23,270 bases of DNA. It comes from Treponema sp. GTDB lineage: Bacteria > Spirochaetota > Spirochaetia > Treponematales > Breznakiellaceae. Under the pieces are notes generated by a model. The model ran no database searches. It was not told where the DNA came from and was given only the letters and a program-made list of their open reading frames with translations. This document shows positions 1 to 8,620 of this stretch, one piece after another. Where the stretch lies: assembly GCA_031278025.1 (NCBI GenBank), contig JAITLF010000178.1, forward strand, positions 1 through 23,270. The letters run 5' to 3'. Each line of letters starts with the position of its first letter. The first letter of the stretch is position 1. The position numbers and the translations under genes were made by a program.

Positions 1-580
1 CCGGCGTTGCCGGCCCCGCTTCCCGCCTCCGCAGACCGGGGCCCGGCGTTGCCAGACCGGGGCCCGGCGTTGCCGGCCCCGCTTCCCGCCTCCGCAGACC
101 GGAGGCCGGCGTTGCCGGCCCCGCTTCCCGCCTCCGCAGACCGGGGCCCGGCGTTGCCAGACCCGCTTCCCGCCTCCGCAGACCCACGTCCGCACGTCCC
201 GGACCCGCTTCCCGCGCCCGCAGACCGGGGCCCGGCGTTGCCAGACCTGGGTCCGGCATTGCCAGACCTGGGCCCGGCGTTGCCGGCCCCTTTTCCCGCC
301 TCCGCAGACCGGGGGCCGGCGCTGCCAGACCCGCTTCCCGCCTCCGCAGACCGGGGCCCGGCGTTGCCAGACCGGGAGCCGGCGTTGCCGGACCCGCTTC
401 CCGCCTCCGCAGACCGGGGCCCGGCGTTGCCAGACCGGGGCCCGGCGTTGCCAGACCCGCTTCCCGCGCCTACAGACCGGGGCCCGGCGTTGCCAGACCT
501 GGGGCAGGCGTTGCCAGACCTGGGGCAGGCGTTGCCGGACCCGCTTCCCGCGTCCGCAGACCGGGGGCAGGGGCCGTCCC
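1..580. repeat. Indel-free 21-nt tandem array, left end outside window
   Basis: About 27 consecutive 21-nt units run from the left edge to roughly base 575 with no insertion or deletion. Two unit types alternate irregularly. Read on the plus strand they encode the heptads DRGPALP (variants DLGPALP, DREPALP, DLGQALP) and APLPASA or DPLPASA. The plus frame stays open from base 7 (TTG) to a TGA at 589-591. There is no ATG, no ribosome-binding site is visible, and the array starts outside the window. It could be the end of a proline-rich repeat protein, but I treat it as a non-coding repeat because other 21-nt arrays here lie between genes. Units of the form GACCTGGGTCCGG resemble family A of the array at 15940. 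Confidence 0.85.
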
Positions 581-584
581 TCCT

Positions 585-2543
585 CTATTGAACAAAGCCA
601 ACGGTGGCCGTACAGGCCAAATAGAAGGTAACCACCAGCGCGTTCAGCATGGATCCCACCCAAACCCTGCCGGTCTTTTTGTAAAATATCCGGGCGATAA
701 GCGCGATAACGGGCAGAATAAAAAGCAGGCCGTACATAAGTATTCCCGAAAGGGCGTTGGGGAAAACCGTACCGGGAACCATAGGGACTCCCCGCAGACC
801 CGTAATACCCAGAGTTACGTAATCGTATATCTGGTGAAGCGCAAGACCGCCCACATTGGCAAAAACTATCAATGCCGTATTAAGCCATTCCTTCTGTTTG
901 TTGATCCGGGTAACGGCGTTAAGCAAAACCCCGGTAACCAGGTAATACTCAAAAAAGAAGGGCAGGTAGCGCAGGAAATGGGACCACTTAAAATCGGGCA
1001 AGGGTTTGAAAACAAACTTAAAGAACCCCACATCCACATGGAAGAAATAGGCGCACAGGGTCACGGCAAGATAACCAGAAAGGAACACCAGCGCCGCAAG
1101 CAGGAGGGATTTTCCAAATTCCTGCCGCGTAACGTGTAAGCCGGTACTTGCCAGGGTCGCCCCCTTCTTCTTCGCAAGCCCAAAGTAGATAACCGCGAAA
1201 AGGGCGATATAAAACACCGTAAGCACCAAATGCAGGAATACCAGCCCATTGGCGGTGGGCAGTTGAAAATAGCGGTTTACCTTAAAGATTACCGGTATTG
1301 TCATTCCGGCAAAGGGCGCATAGATCGGCACGCCAATCGCCCACACATAGAGAAGGGCGGGGGCCAAAAGCGCGGCCGCATAGAAAATCGCGTAGATGAC
1401 CGTGTCTTTGGCGGTGGAAATGGTGGTTAAGCTCTCCGGTTCAGGGTGTACAATGGTTTTGAAGAAGGGCCGGGTAAGCAAAAACAGTCCCAGGCTGAAA
1501 ATCAACAGGAGGAAACCCGCCAGATTGACGCCGCCTCCCACGTTTTTCCAGCGCCAAATCTGATTGGTATAGGGAATTTGCCCCTCCAGCTTCCCGCCGG
1601 CCAGGGTAACATCAAAAAACCGCAGGGAGATGGCCGCCGATTTATTGCTGAAGGTCATACTCGAATGGGCATGGGGAATGGTAAATCCCGCCCGCAGGGT
1701 TCCCCGGTTCGCCGCGGCAATCGCTTCATTCCGGCTGAGGGGGGTACTATTGCCATAGGCATAAAATTTGCCGTATTCGGCCCCGTCAAAACCCATGCCT
1801 TTACTGAACTGAGCGGTGGTTTTATAATCCCTGCCCTTGGCAACTCCCCACATAATACTGGCAAACTCATCGTATTCGCTAAAACTGACCCCGTAATTTA
1901 CCGGATAGGCGTTCATCGGATCATCATCCAGTTCCTTTACAAGTACAAAGGAATTGGACGTGATCAGGATCGCTCTGGGGACCGCCACGGAACTATCACG
2001 CTGCTTTTCCTCAAAGGCGCGGAGGGCGGCGAAACGGATTCCCGATCCGCCCATGGAATGTCCGGTAAGGCCCAGCCTGTCTTTGTCCACAAAAGGCAGG
2101 CGCCCCAGGTACTGGAGCGCCGAATAGATTCCTATATCATTTACTGGCCGGTCAAATTCCATGTTTGGAAACCGGGTCAAACCGTGGGCGTAGGCATCAA
2201 TAGCCATAACTACAAAGCCCCGGCGGGACAGCTCTATGGCGTGTAATTCCTGGGCGTCGTTGCTGGCCGAATACCCGTGGCAGGCAACAACGGCCGGCGC
2301 CGGGGCAATGGCCGCGATGTTTTTTGGAACATACAGCAAGGCGTTAATCTTCGCCCCGTTCCCGTTGACAAATTGGATCTCCTCTACCGCTACGGTCCCA
2401 AAGGACGTAAGGCCTCCTTCGGCGAGCATCGATCCGATGAGCATAAGCACTCCCGATACACACAGGAGCAGAACTAAAAACTTTCCTTTTTTACTATTTG
2501 TCCCGATTTTACTATTTGTCCCGGCTGTTTTTTCATTATTCAT
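585..2543 (-). CDS. Membrane-anchored alpha/beta hydrolase with a multi-span C-terminal domain
   Basis: This 652-residue protein has an N-terminal membrane anchor (about residues 21-42), then an alpha/beta-hydrolase domain. The domain shows an oxyanion-type HG (residues 89-90) and the nucleophile elbow GHSMGG with Ser163. A candidate catalytic histidine lies in PHAHSS near residues 290-295. From about residue 340 there are roughly eight hydrophobic segments, so the second half is a polytopic membrane domain that I do not recognise. The substrate is unknown; an esterase, lipase or acyltransferase-like role fits the fold. The start is supported by a GGAGG about 5-10 bases upstream. Residues 9-20 are a direct duplication (TNSKIG/TNSKKG) encoded by an 18-nt tandem repeat. 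It is followed by the 21-nt array and preceded by a long gene-free stretch, so it may be transcribed alone. Confidence 0.85.
   Translation of the reverse strand: MNNEKTAGTNSKIGTNSKKGKFLVLLLCVSGVLMLIGSMLAEGGLTSFGTVAVEEIQFVNGNGAKINALLYVPKNIAAIAPAPAVVACHGYSASNDAQELHAIELSRRGFVVMAIDAYAHGLTRFPNMEFDRPVNDIGIYSALQYLGRLPFVDKDRLGLTGHSMGGSGIRFAALRAFEEKQRDSSVAVPRAILITSNSFVLVKELDDDPMNAYPVNYGVSFSEYDEFASIMWGVAKGRDYKTTAQFSKGMGFDGAEYGKFYAYGNSTPLSRNEAIAAANRGTLRAGFTIPHAHSSMTFSNKSAAISLRFFDVTLAGGKLEGQIPYTNQIWRWKNVGGGVNLAGFLLLIFSLGLFLLTRPFFKTIVHPEPESLTTISTAKDTVIYAIFYAAALLAPALLYVWAIGVPIYAPFAGMTIPVIFKVNRYFQLPTANGLVFLHLVLTVFYIALFAVIYFGLAKKKGATLASTGLHVTRQEFGKSLLLAALVFLSGYLAVTLCAYFFHVDVGFFKFVFKPLPDFKWSHFLRYLPFFFEYYLVTGVLLNAVTRINKQKEWLNTALIVFANVGGLALHQIYDYVTLGITGLRGVPMVPGTVFPNALSGILMYGLLFILPVIALIARIFYKKTGRVWVGSMLNALVVTFYLACTATVGFVQ
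2489..2524. repeat. 18-nt tandem duplication inside a 5' coding end
   Basis: Two near-identical 18-nt copies encode TNSKIG and TNSKKG, just before the membrane anchor of the hydrolase. The length is a multiple of three, so the reading frame is kept. Confidence 0.9.
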
Positions 2544-3416
2544 AAAGAGCCTCCAAATAAAAATAATAATAACCTAAACAGAAAACTTCTGTGGGTTCCC
2601 ACATAAAAATCCTCCCGTGCGGATAGCCAAAAACCCCCTTGCCGGTTTTTTGTCCCGGAAGCCCTCCCCGCGCCATTTTTCGCGGCAACGGGCGGGGCGG
2701 TATTTATCATCCCCGGTTTCCCGCTGAAGGATCCCCATAATCGCACGGCAGGCATAAAGGCCGATTAAATCTTCCAAGAGCCTGCCGCGTTTTGACTGAT
2801 ACAAAACTATGTGCAAAGACCGTACCAACCTATGTGAAGTCAAAAAAGCGGAGAAAATCCGGTTTCCGAATCCCGATGCTGGTCAAAGGGGAACCCGGCC
2901 AAAACTGGCGGCAGGCAAACGGCTGTGGGATAAGTGGTTTATTTCCGTATGGCATAATAACTTAGGGCGGTGATTTCCCGTGATCTGATCGTACCGGAGA
3001 CTTATCTCAGCAAGAAGAAGCCCGGATTTCGGCCTACGGCACGGTCTTGCTTCGGACGGCCGGCTCTAATGGCAAAGGGCGTTTTGTATCGAAGTTAAAA
3101 CAAAAAATTAGCAAAATCGCTTCAAAAATGAAATCTTATGAGAGGAGAGGGGAGGAAGAACCAAGGGCAGGGTAGTCCCAAAGACGAGTTTCAGCCGTAA
3201 ACGTTAGATCGCGTTAGCAAAAGGACATTTTAGGAGGTGTTTAGCCTCAACGCAGCTTTCAGCCGCTAAAACAACCGCCGCCTTCCGAATGGCATAAGGC
3301 TGAGGGGGGGCTTCACCGTGTTTCAGTTCCCCGTCCCTGCCGGCGGCGTCCGCCGCTTTTTAACGACAGGCCCAGGGGTTCCTCCCCGGCGGCGGGGCTT
3401 GTCCCGCAAGGGGCGG
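2544..3416. other. 873-nt stretch without a recognisable gene
   Basis: Both neighbours are on the minus strand, and I find no convincing CDS, tRNA or known RNA here. Short open frames exist: an 89-codon minus-strand frame at 2574-2843 and a roughly 44-codon plus-strand frame near 2834. Neither has a clear ribosome-binding site or family motif. A plus-strand purine-rich tract with an AGGAGGT-like sequence lies near 3232-3239. A GC hairpin followed by five T residues at 3343-3361 is oriented to end plus-strand transcription. This could be the relic of a lost gene or a small plus-strand RNA; the evidence is weak for both. Confidence 0.5.
3343..3361 (+). terminator. Possible intrinsic terminator, plus strand
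   Basis: A GCGGC/GCCGC stem with a four-base loop (GTCC) is followed directly by TTTTT. The stem is short. No gene lies upstream on the plus strand, so what it would terminate is unknown. Confidence 0.4.
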
Positions 3417-5258
3417 CTACTCCATCGCCGTATCCAAACCCTCCCGGCGCAGGGCGTTAAGTTCGCTCTGGGCTTTCTGCCTGACGCGGGGTTCGGAGCG
3501 GCGGCTAAAAAGGGCCAGCAGGCGTATCCCTTCTATGGCCAGGGGCGGCCCGGAAAAACGGCATACGGCGGCGATGGCGGCGGCTGCCGATATGAGGGAG
3601 GCGGGGTCCCGGTTCACGTTCTCCGGAGACAAGAGTACCGAGAAGGCCCTCAGGGCGTCCCCTTGGGGGTCTACCCCTATGCGGCCTATGGCCTCGCCGC
3701 AGGCCGCTTTTATGGACGGTTCGGGGTCCCGGTAAAAGAGGTCCGCCAAAAAGGGGATGGTTTCCCGTGAGCCCATTCGTGCTAAGAGCCTGATGAATTC
3801 GATCCGCCGCGGTACATGGACGGGCGGCCTGACGGGGGAATAGTCAGCGGCATTGAGGATGCCGCCGGTCATCTCCATAAGGTACGCCACAAAGCCGGCT
3901 TCCTGCTCCCCTACCTGGCCGGTGCGGGTAGCCTGGTCTATGCGCTCGTACATGTCTTTGATATGGGCGTCATCAAACCGGCGGGCGTCCTTCGCCCAGG
4001 GAGAAGGCGGGGGGTTCCCCAGGCCATAGCTCCCCGCTGGCTCAGGCCCGTAACGGGAACGGGGGATGTTCCTGGGCGTGGCGTCTATCTTATAGGCGCG
4101 CAGGCGCTGGTCGCTTCCGCAGACATAGAGCAGCCCCTCGTCGCTGAAGGCGGGAACCGTTGCGGCCGATTCGTTGATTCGGTACAGCCAGCGCCGCCTG
4201 CCGTCCCGGGTAAATCCCGTGGCGCCCCGGAGGGAAAGGACGAAGATGCCCCGCTCATCAAAGTGCATGGCCGCTTCCCCTGGGGCCAGGCTGCCGGTCC
4301 CTCTTGCCTCAAGGGTTTCATGGCTGTTTCCCTGCCAGAGGATGCTGCCCGTCGTCCCCGCCAAAAGCAGCGCCCGTCCGTCCTGAAGGGTTACCGCCGC
4401 CATATCCTCAAGACCCGCCGCGGCTGCCGGCGCGCCGGGCAGGGCCGGCAGGGGCGCAATGCTCAACCGCGTCCCCGCAGGCGCGCCGGTATCCAGGACG
4501 ATCCGGTCCGCTTCCCCCGATGTGTACATGACAAGATAGCTATGCTCGTCCCCGGATTTAAGGGGAACGATAAAGGCCGGTACGCGGTCAAGGTTGAGCC
4601 GTTCTATGGCGCCGAAGGCATCGACCCGCAGAAAGTCCCGGTTTTCCAGGCCCACCGCCAGGCCCCCGGCGTGATCCAGCGCCGGGGCCAGGGAAATGGC
4701 GCTGCCTAACTCCTGCCGCCACAAGGCAAACCCTGCGGCGGTGCGGCAATCCAGGAGGGATCCTAAAGAAATAAAGACCCGTCCGTCCCAGCCTACCACC
4801 ACCGGCGCGGTGATGGGGCGTCCCAGATTCAGCCGCCAAAGCTCCCTGCCCACCCGGTTAACCGCCGTAAAGGAGCCTGAGGCAGTACTGACATAGGTGA
4901 TTCCCTCCGGTGAACGGCTTATAGCGGGGACCGGGGAACCGCGGGTATCGAAGGTCCACAAAAACGTGCCCCGCCGCCCGTAGGATTTGATGCTCCCCCC
5001 CTCGCACGCCACTACCACCGATTCGGCCTGCAAGAATGGCAGCCCCGACGCATGGGCCTCAAGGTTTTGTTCCCATACCGGGGCGGCGCCCACCTGGACA
5101 TTCCCGGCGGCAGGGACGTTTCTGTTCCCGGCGGACTGGGCCGGAAGGGATATTCCGGTAATGATAAGGAAAAGAATCGGAAACAACCGTTTTTTTATCG
5201 AAGGTTTTTTTATCGAAGGGTTTTTTATCGAAGGGTTTTTTATCGAAGGTTTTTTCAT
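3417..5258 (-). CDS. Exported PQQ-type beta-propeller protein with C-terminal HEAT-like repeats
   Basis: This 613-residue protein begins with a lysine-rich stretch of five-residue repeats, then a hydrophobic signal sequence (about residues 24-42) ending LPAQS, so it is probably exported. Residues about 55-390 contain successive WXF/LWR-type blades with repeated GxVY or GRVF segments, as in PQQ-dehydrogenase/BamB-like propellers. Residues about 480-600 are alpha-helical with HEAT-like units (for example IPFLADLFYRDPEPSIKAA). I see no enzyme active site, so a scaffolding or binding role in the envelope is the reasonable inference. It starts 6 nt after the stop of the 290-aa gene, with no good ribosome-binding site, so translational coupling is likely. 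The start codon lies inside the last copy of a 15-nt repeat, so the true N-terminus could vary with copy number. Confidence 0.85.
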   Translation of the reverse strand: MKKPSIKNPSIKNPSIKKPSIKKRLFPILFLIITGISLPAQSAGNRNVPAAGNVQVGAAPVWEQNLEAHASGLPFLQAESVVVACEGGSIKSYGRRGTFLWTFDTRGSPVPAISRSPEGITYVSTASGSFTAVNRVGRELWRLNLGRPITAPVVVGWDGRVFISLGSLLDCRTAAGFALWRQELGSAISLAPALDHAGGLAVGLENRDFLRVDAFGAIERLNLDRVPAFIVPLKSGDEHSYLVMYTSGEADRIVLDTGAPAGTRLSIAPLPALPGAPAAAAGLEDMAAVTLQDGRALLLAGTTGSILWQGNSHETLEARGTGSLAPGEAAMHFDERGIFVLSLRGATGFTRDGRRRWLYRINESAATVPAFSDEGLLYVCGSDQRLRAYKIDATPRNIPRSRYGPEPAGSYGLGNPPPSPWAKDARRFDDAHIKDMYERIDQATRTGQVGEQEAGFVAYLMEMTGGILNAADYSPVRPPVHVPRRIEFIRLLARMGSRETIPFLADLFYRDPEPSIKAACGEAIGRIGVDPQGDALRAFSVLLSPENVNRDPASLISAAAAIAAVCRFSGPPLAIEGIRLLALFSRRSEPRVRQKAQSELNALRREGLDTAME

Positions 5259-5264
5259 CGAAGG
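5191..5264. repeat. 15-nt tandem repeat, five copies, spanning a start codon
   Basis: The core ATCGAAGG recurs at 5197, 5212, 5227, 5242 and 5257, an exact 15-nt period. On the coding (minus) strand it gives KNPSI/KKPSI repeats ahead of the signal sequence. Each copy carries a run of six or seven A residues on the coding strand. Copy-number change keeps the frame, but slippage within an A run would break it. Confidence 0.95.
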
Positions 5265-6137
5265 TTATTGAACCCTGGTAAAATGCGTATAGACAATCCG
5301 CTGGCCAGGATAAACCGAAGGCCCGTCAAAATTATCCCCGCAGGGAAGCCCGTCGTTTAACAATTCAAAATTGCCGTTGCTATTGCTGAAAACCAAACGA
5401 ACCCGGTTTGTATTCAGGGACTTGTAGGCGGGAAGGGTATCTTCCATTGTCAGGCTAACGATTACCGATCCGTCAACCGGCGATTCCCGAACCGTCCCCC
5501 CGGAACTCTCTATGGCCATGAGCCTGCGGGCCTGGGAGTTGTAGGTATAGGTTCCGGTCCCGAACCCCTGATACGTCAGGATGTTCCCTTGCCGGTACTC
5601 TCTGGTATCGAATCTATCGACAAAGATCGTCCGGTCGGACTTGAATTCTACTATACAGGTCAGCGGGCCGCTGTCCGCTTCGATTACGGAGGTCCATCTT
5701 CCCAGCAGAAGATTGGGGAAGGGGATAGATTCCAGCATACGGGTACAAAACGAAGTAATCCGCCCCCCAAGGGCGCTCACACTGGCCGCCTGTTCCCGAT
5801 AGGAACTCATGGGCTTATCTGTTTGCGCATTGTAGGTGCTGCCGGTTAAGGCCGTTACGGTATTGTCCAGGAAAATCTTCCCCTGGACATAGAAATCCGC
5901 AGACTCAGCCTCGGTTTCGTCAAGCACGGCGATGGTTCCCCAGGACGAAATTTCTTCGATTATCTGATTTCTAATCAAAGCCGCGTCATCGGCGGACACC
6001 TCCCGCTCGGACCACTCAAAGGGAAAGATAACCACCCTGGGGACTTTCTGTGAAAACGCGGGCAAGGCCACGCATAAAAAAACACCCGCGGCGGCTATGC
6101 TTTTCAGCGCTATGCTTTTCAGCGATATACTTTTCAT
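5265..6137 (-). CDS. Exported protein of unknown function, LpoB/CsgG-like N-terminal region and lipocalin-like C-terminal region (tentative)
   Basis: This 290-residue protein carries a signal sequence (about residues 1-29, ending LPAFS), so it is probably periplasmic. Residues about 32-130 start VPRVVIFPFEW and contain SSWGTIAVLDETEAE, a pattern like proteins that test the activity of a named stress or assembly factor (TolB-N/LpoB/CsgG-like folds). Residues about 145-285 start LLGRWTSV and continue with antiparallel-looking strands, reminiscent of small lipocalin-like domains. Both are fold-level guesses. The first residues are three copies of a 15-nt repeat (KSISL, KSIAL, KSIAA). The gene directly precedes the PQQ-propeller gene, and the two are likely co-expressed and work in the same envelope compartment. 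Confidence 0.75.
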   Translation of the reverse strand: MKSISLKSIALKSIAAAGVFLCVALPAFSQKVPRVVIFPFEWSEREVSADDAALIRNQIIEEISSWGTIAVLDETEAESADFYVQGKIFLDNTVTALTGSTYNAQTDKPMSSYREQAASVSALGGRITSFCTRMLESIPFPNLLLGRWTSVIEADSGPLTCIVEFKSDRTIFVDRFDTREYRQGNILTYQGFGTGTYTYNSQARRLMAIESSGGTVRESPVDGSVIVSLTMEDTLPAYKSLNTNRVRLVFSNSNGNFELLNDGLPCGDNFDGPSVYPGQRIVYTHFTRVQ

Positions 6138-6139
6138 TC
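6095..6139. repeat. 15-nt tandem repeat, three copies, at a start codon
   Basis: Two exact copies plus one diverged copy containing the start codon lie at 6095-6109, 6110-6124 and 6125-6139. They encode the repeated KSI(S/A)L at the N-terminus of the 290-aa protein. Confidence 0.9.
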
Positions 6140-6495
6140 CGTTCCGCTGCTGTCATCGCCTTCGCGGGCTTTTCTGCCACCCGTTCCGGCTTCGCCAGCT
6201 CCACCGTGATTATCCGGCTCCGCCCGCCCAGCGATACTCCCCGGATAGAATCGTACTATTCAAAGGCATGCGGAAACTCTTCGTCCCCGAAAAACCGGTC
6301 CTTCCCCGCTATCGCTCCGTACCGGTTTGCACGCGTCCGGATTAAGGGATATTCCGCATTGACCGGATCCCCTTCGTTTCCTTGCAGGTTATGTCGAAAT
6401 GGATTTGCCGGTTCCGTAAGGAACTGCACACAAATAAAATGCACGGGAATAGCATGACCGGCCAATCCTATTCCCCCGCAGGTTTTACGCTTCAC
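6138..6495 (-). pseudogene. Possible decayed gene with an in-frame TAG, after tkt
   Basis: A minus-strand frame opens with GTG at 6493-6495, overlapping the tkt stop as GTGA. It runs 79 codons to a TAG at 6256-6258, then continues open in the same frame past 6138, overlapping the next gene and ending at 6016. The two halves read smoothly across the stop (EEFPHAFE, stop, YDSIRGVSLGGRS). Codons after the stop show the G/C-rich third positions of neighbouring genes. I do not recognise the product. A pseudogene with one nonsense mutation is the simplest reading; a short real gene ending at 6256 and a chance open frame are the alternatives. Confidence 0.35.
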
Positions 6496-8459
6496 CCGCC
6501 ATCTTTCAGTATCAACGCGCTCAGAGCGGCGGCCGTTACGCCCAGCTCTTCGGCGACTTCCGCCGCCGGGCCGGATTCGCCGAAACGGTCCAGGGAGAGA
6601 ATGTCCTCCGGTTTGGCCCAGCGTTCCCAGCCCTGCCTGACCCCCGCTTCCACGGTTACCACCCGGACCTCCGGCGGCACAATGGCATCCCGCACGGGCT
6701 TGGGTTGGGACTCGAAGAGTTCCCGGCTTATCATGGAGACGATCCGCACCTTCTTGCCCTCCGCCAGGGCGGCGGCTTCCAGGGCAAGACCCACTTCCGA
6801 ACCGGTGGCAATAACCACCACATCCGGCAGGCCCTCGGTCTTTTTGACGATGTAGGCTCCGGTCCTGACGGTGTCCCGCCAGTCCGGGTCGTCTTTGGGG
6901 AAAACCGTCAGATTTTGCCGGGACAGGGCCAGCGCCGTGGGGCCCTCCCAGCGATCCAGGGCCATAGCCCAGGCTTCGACGGTTTCCTCGGCGTCGGCGG
7001 GGCGAAGGACCCGCACGTTGGGGATGGCCCGGAGGCCCGCCAGGTGTTCGACGGGCTGATGGGTGGGGCCATCCTCTCCAACAAAGATAGAGTCGTGGGT
7101 CAGGACATAGACGACCGGCTGCTTCATCAGGGCGGAAAGCCGCAGGGCCGGACGCAGGTAATCCGCGAAAACCATGAAGGTGGCGCAGAAGGCCCGCAGC
7201 CCTCCGTGAAGCTGTATGCCGTTGGAGATCGCGGCCATGGCGAACTCCCGTATGCCAAAGTGGATGTACCGGCCCTCCCGGTTCGCGGCGGAATAGGGGG
7301 CGCCGGGGATGCCCACCGCGTTGGGGCCTTTAAGATCCGCGGAACCGCCTACAAGGAAGGGATTGGCCGACGCAAGGGCGGCCAGGGCCGTATTCCCGGC
7401 GGTCCGGGCGGCGATCGTTTCCCCCTTCCGGAAGGCCGGAAGCCCGGCGGGCAGGGCCGCTTTCGCGTGAAACAGGTCCCAGTCCTTCCGCTTATCGGGG
7501 TTTTCTTTGGACCATGCCGCAAATTCGGCCTCCCAGGATTCCCGCTCCCTCTTCCATTCCACCTGCCTGGCGGCAAAATACTCCGCCGCCTCCGGGGCGA
7601 TGAAGAAGTCGCCGGGAATACCCAGGGACGCTTTGGCCGCGGCCAGTTCTTCGGCCCCCAGGGGCGCGCCGTGTATGCCGGCGGTGTTCTGCTTCCTGGG
7701 CGCTCCCTTCCCGATAATCGACGTCAGGATGATAAGGCTCGGCTTCCCGGTTTCGGCCTTAGCTTGGGCGGTACGCGCCGCGATCTCCTCAAAGTCGTAC
7801 ATGGAACCCCGGAGAACCTGCCAGCCGCAGGCCTCGTACCGCCTGGCCGTGTCCTCGGTAAAGGCAAGGTCTGTGCTGCCGTCTATCGTTATCCTGTTGG
7901 AATCGTAGTACGCGATGAGTTTCCCCAGCTTGAGGTGTCCCGCCAGGGAAGCGGCCTCCGCGGAGACCCCCTCCTGAAGGCAGCCGTCGCCGGCCAGGAC
8001 AAAGGTGTAATGGTCCACGATCCGCCGCGTTTCCGTATTGAACCGGGCAGCCAGCATGGTTTCGGCAAGAGCGAAACCCGCGGCCATGGCTATGCCCTGC
8101 CCCAGGGGGCCGGAGGTCGCCTCGATGCCCCGGACCAACCCATATTCGGGATGGCCCGCGCAGGGGGAACCTACCTGACGGAAATTCTTGATATCCTCCA
8201 GGGTAACATCGGCGTACCCCGCAAGGTGAAGAATCGAATACAGGAACATGGAACCATGCCCCGCCGAGAGGATGAACCGGTCCCGGTCCGCCCACTCCGG
8301 CGCCGAAGGGTCATGGCGGAGAAGCTCCCCATAAAGGACAGCCCCCAACTCAGCCGCCCCCAGGGGAAGCCCCGGATGGCCAGAATTAGCCTTTTGAATC
8401 GCGTCCATAGACAAGGCCCGCAGGCTTAACGCGATTTTTTCCAATGCGGTATTATTCAT
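6492..8459 (-). CDS. tkt: Transketolase
   Basis: This 655-residue protein has full transketolase length and domain order. Transketolase moves a two-carbon ketol unit between sugar phosphates in the non-oxidative pentose phosphate pathway, using thiamine diphosphate and a divalent metal in the cytoplasm. The N-terminal domain shows ANSGHPG near residue 25, SAGHGSM, and the cofactor motif GDGCLQEG followed by YDSN. The central domain shows REFAMAAI, then THDSIFVGEDGPTHQP with residues of the sugar-phosphate site. The C-terminal domain starts near VVVIATGSE. The start is supported by AAGGAGG about 7 bases upstream, and a TATAAT lies 30 bases upstream of the ATG. It is the first gene of the minus-strand block; nothing downstream has a related metabolic role. 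Confidence 0.98.
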   Translation of the reverse strand: MNNTALEKIALSLRALSMDAIQKANSGHPGLPLGAAELGAVLYGELLRHDPSAPEWADRDRFILSAGHGSMFLYSILHLAGYADVTLEDIKNFRQVGSPCAGHPEYGLVRGIEATSGPLGQGIAMAAGFALAETMLAARFNTETRRIVDHYTFVLAGDGCLQEGVSAEAASLAGHLKLGKLIAYYDSNRITIDGSTDLAFTEDTARRYEACGWQVLRGSMYDFEEIAARTAQAKAETGKPSLIILTSIIGKGAPRKQNTAGIHGAPLGAEELAAAKASLGIPGDFFIAPEAAEYFAARQVEWKRERESWEAEFAAWSKENPDKRKDWDLFHAKAALPAGLPAFRKGETIAARTAGNTALAALASANPFLVGGSADLKGPNAVGIPGAPYSAANREGRYIHFGIREFAMAAISNGIQLHGGLRAFCATFMVFADYLRPALRLSALMKQPVVYVLTHDSIFVGEDGPTHQPVEHLAGLRAIPNVRVLRPADAEETVEAWAMALDRWEGPTALALSRQNLTVFPKDDPDWRDTVRTGAYIVKKTEGLPDVVVIATGSEVGLALEAAALAEGKKVRIVSMISRELFESQPKPVRDAIVPPEVRVVTVEAGVRQGWERWAKPEDILSLDRFGESGPAAEVAEELGVTAAALSALILKDGG

Positions 8460-8488
8460 ACTTCCGCCTCCTTAATACGGGTACGTTC

Positions 8489-8494
8489 ATTATA
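8489..8494 (-). promoter_or_regulatory. -10 box of the tkt promoter
   Basis: A perfect TATAAT on the minus strand lies 30 bases upstream of the tkt ATG. No TTGACA-like -35 is seen at 16-18 bases, so only the -10 is claimed. Confidence 0.5.
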
Positions 8495-8587
8495 AAAGAC
8501 TACCCATATCACCGATTTATACGACACCCTAGCATACAGGCCCGGTTTAGCCTACTCTGCCCCGCGAAGGCCCCCCGGACCTCCCGG

Positions 8588-8618
8588 CAGGCGGCTGGAA
8601 AAGTTCTACAGCCGCCTG
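8588..8618. repeat. Perfect 10-bp inverted repeat
   Basis: CAGGCGGCTG and CAGCCGCCTG flank an 11-base spacer. No T run follows on either strand, so it is not a standard terminator. It abuts the first unit of the C' array. Confidence 0.8.
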
Positions 8619-8620
8619 TA

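Noticed and set aside
1446..2246. 266-codon plus-strand open frame
   Set aside because: It is antisense to the membrane hydrolase, whose GHSMGG and membrane segments are clear.
2574..2843. 89-codon minus-strand protein, considered as a transposase remnant
   Set aside because: It has no recognisable transposase motif, ribosome-binding site or terminal repeats.
3816..4709. 297-codon plus-strand open frame
   Set aside because: It is antisense to the PQQ-propeller gene and shows no family motif.
6705..8429. 574-codon plus-strand open frame
   Set aside because: It is antisense to transketolase, whose motifs are complete; high GC makes such shadow frames common.
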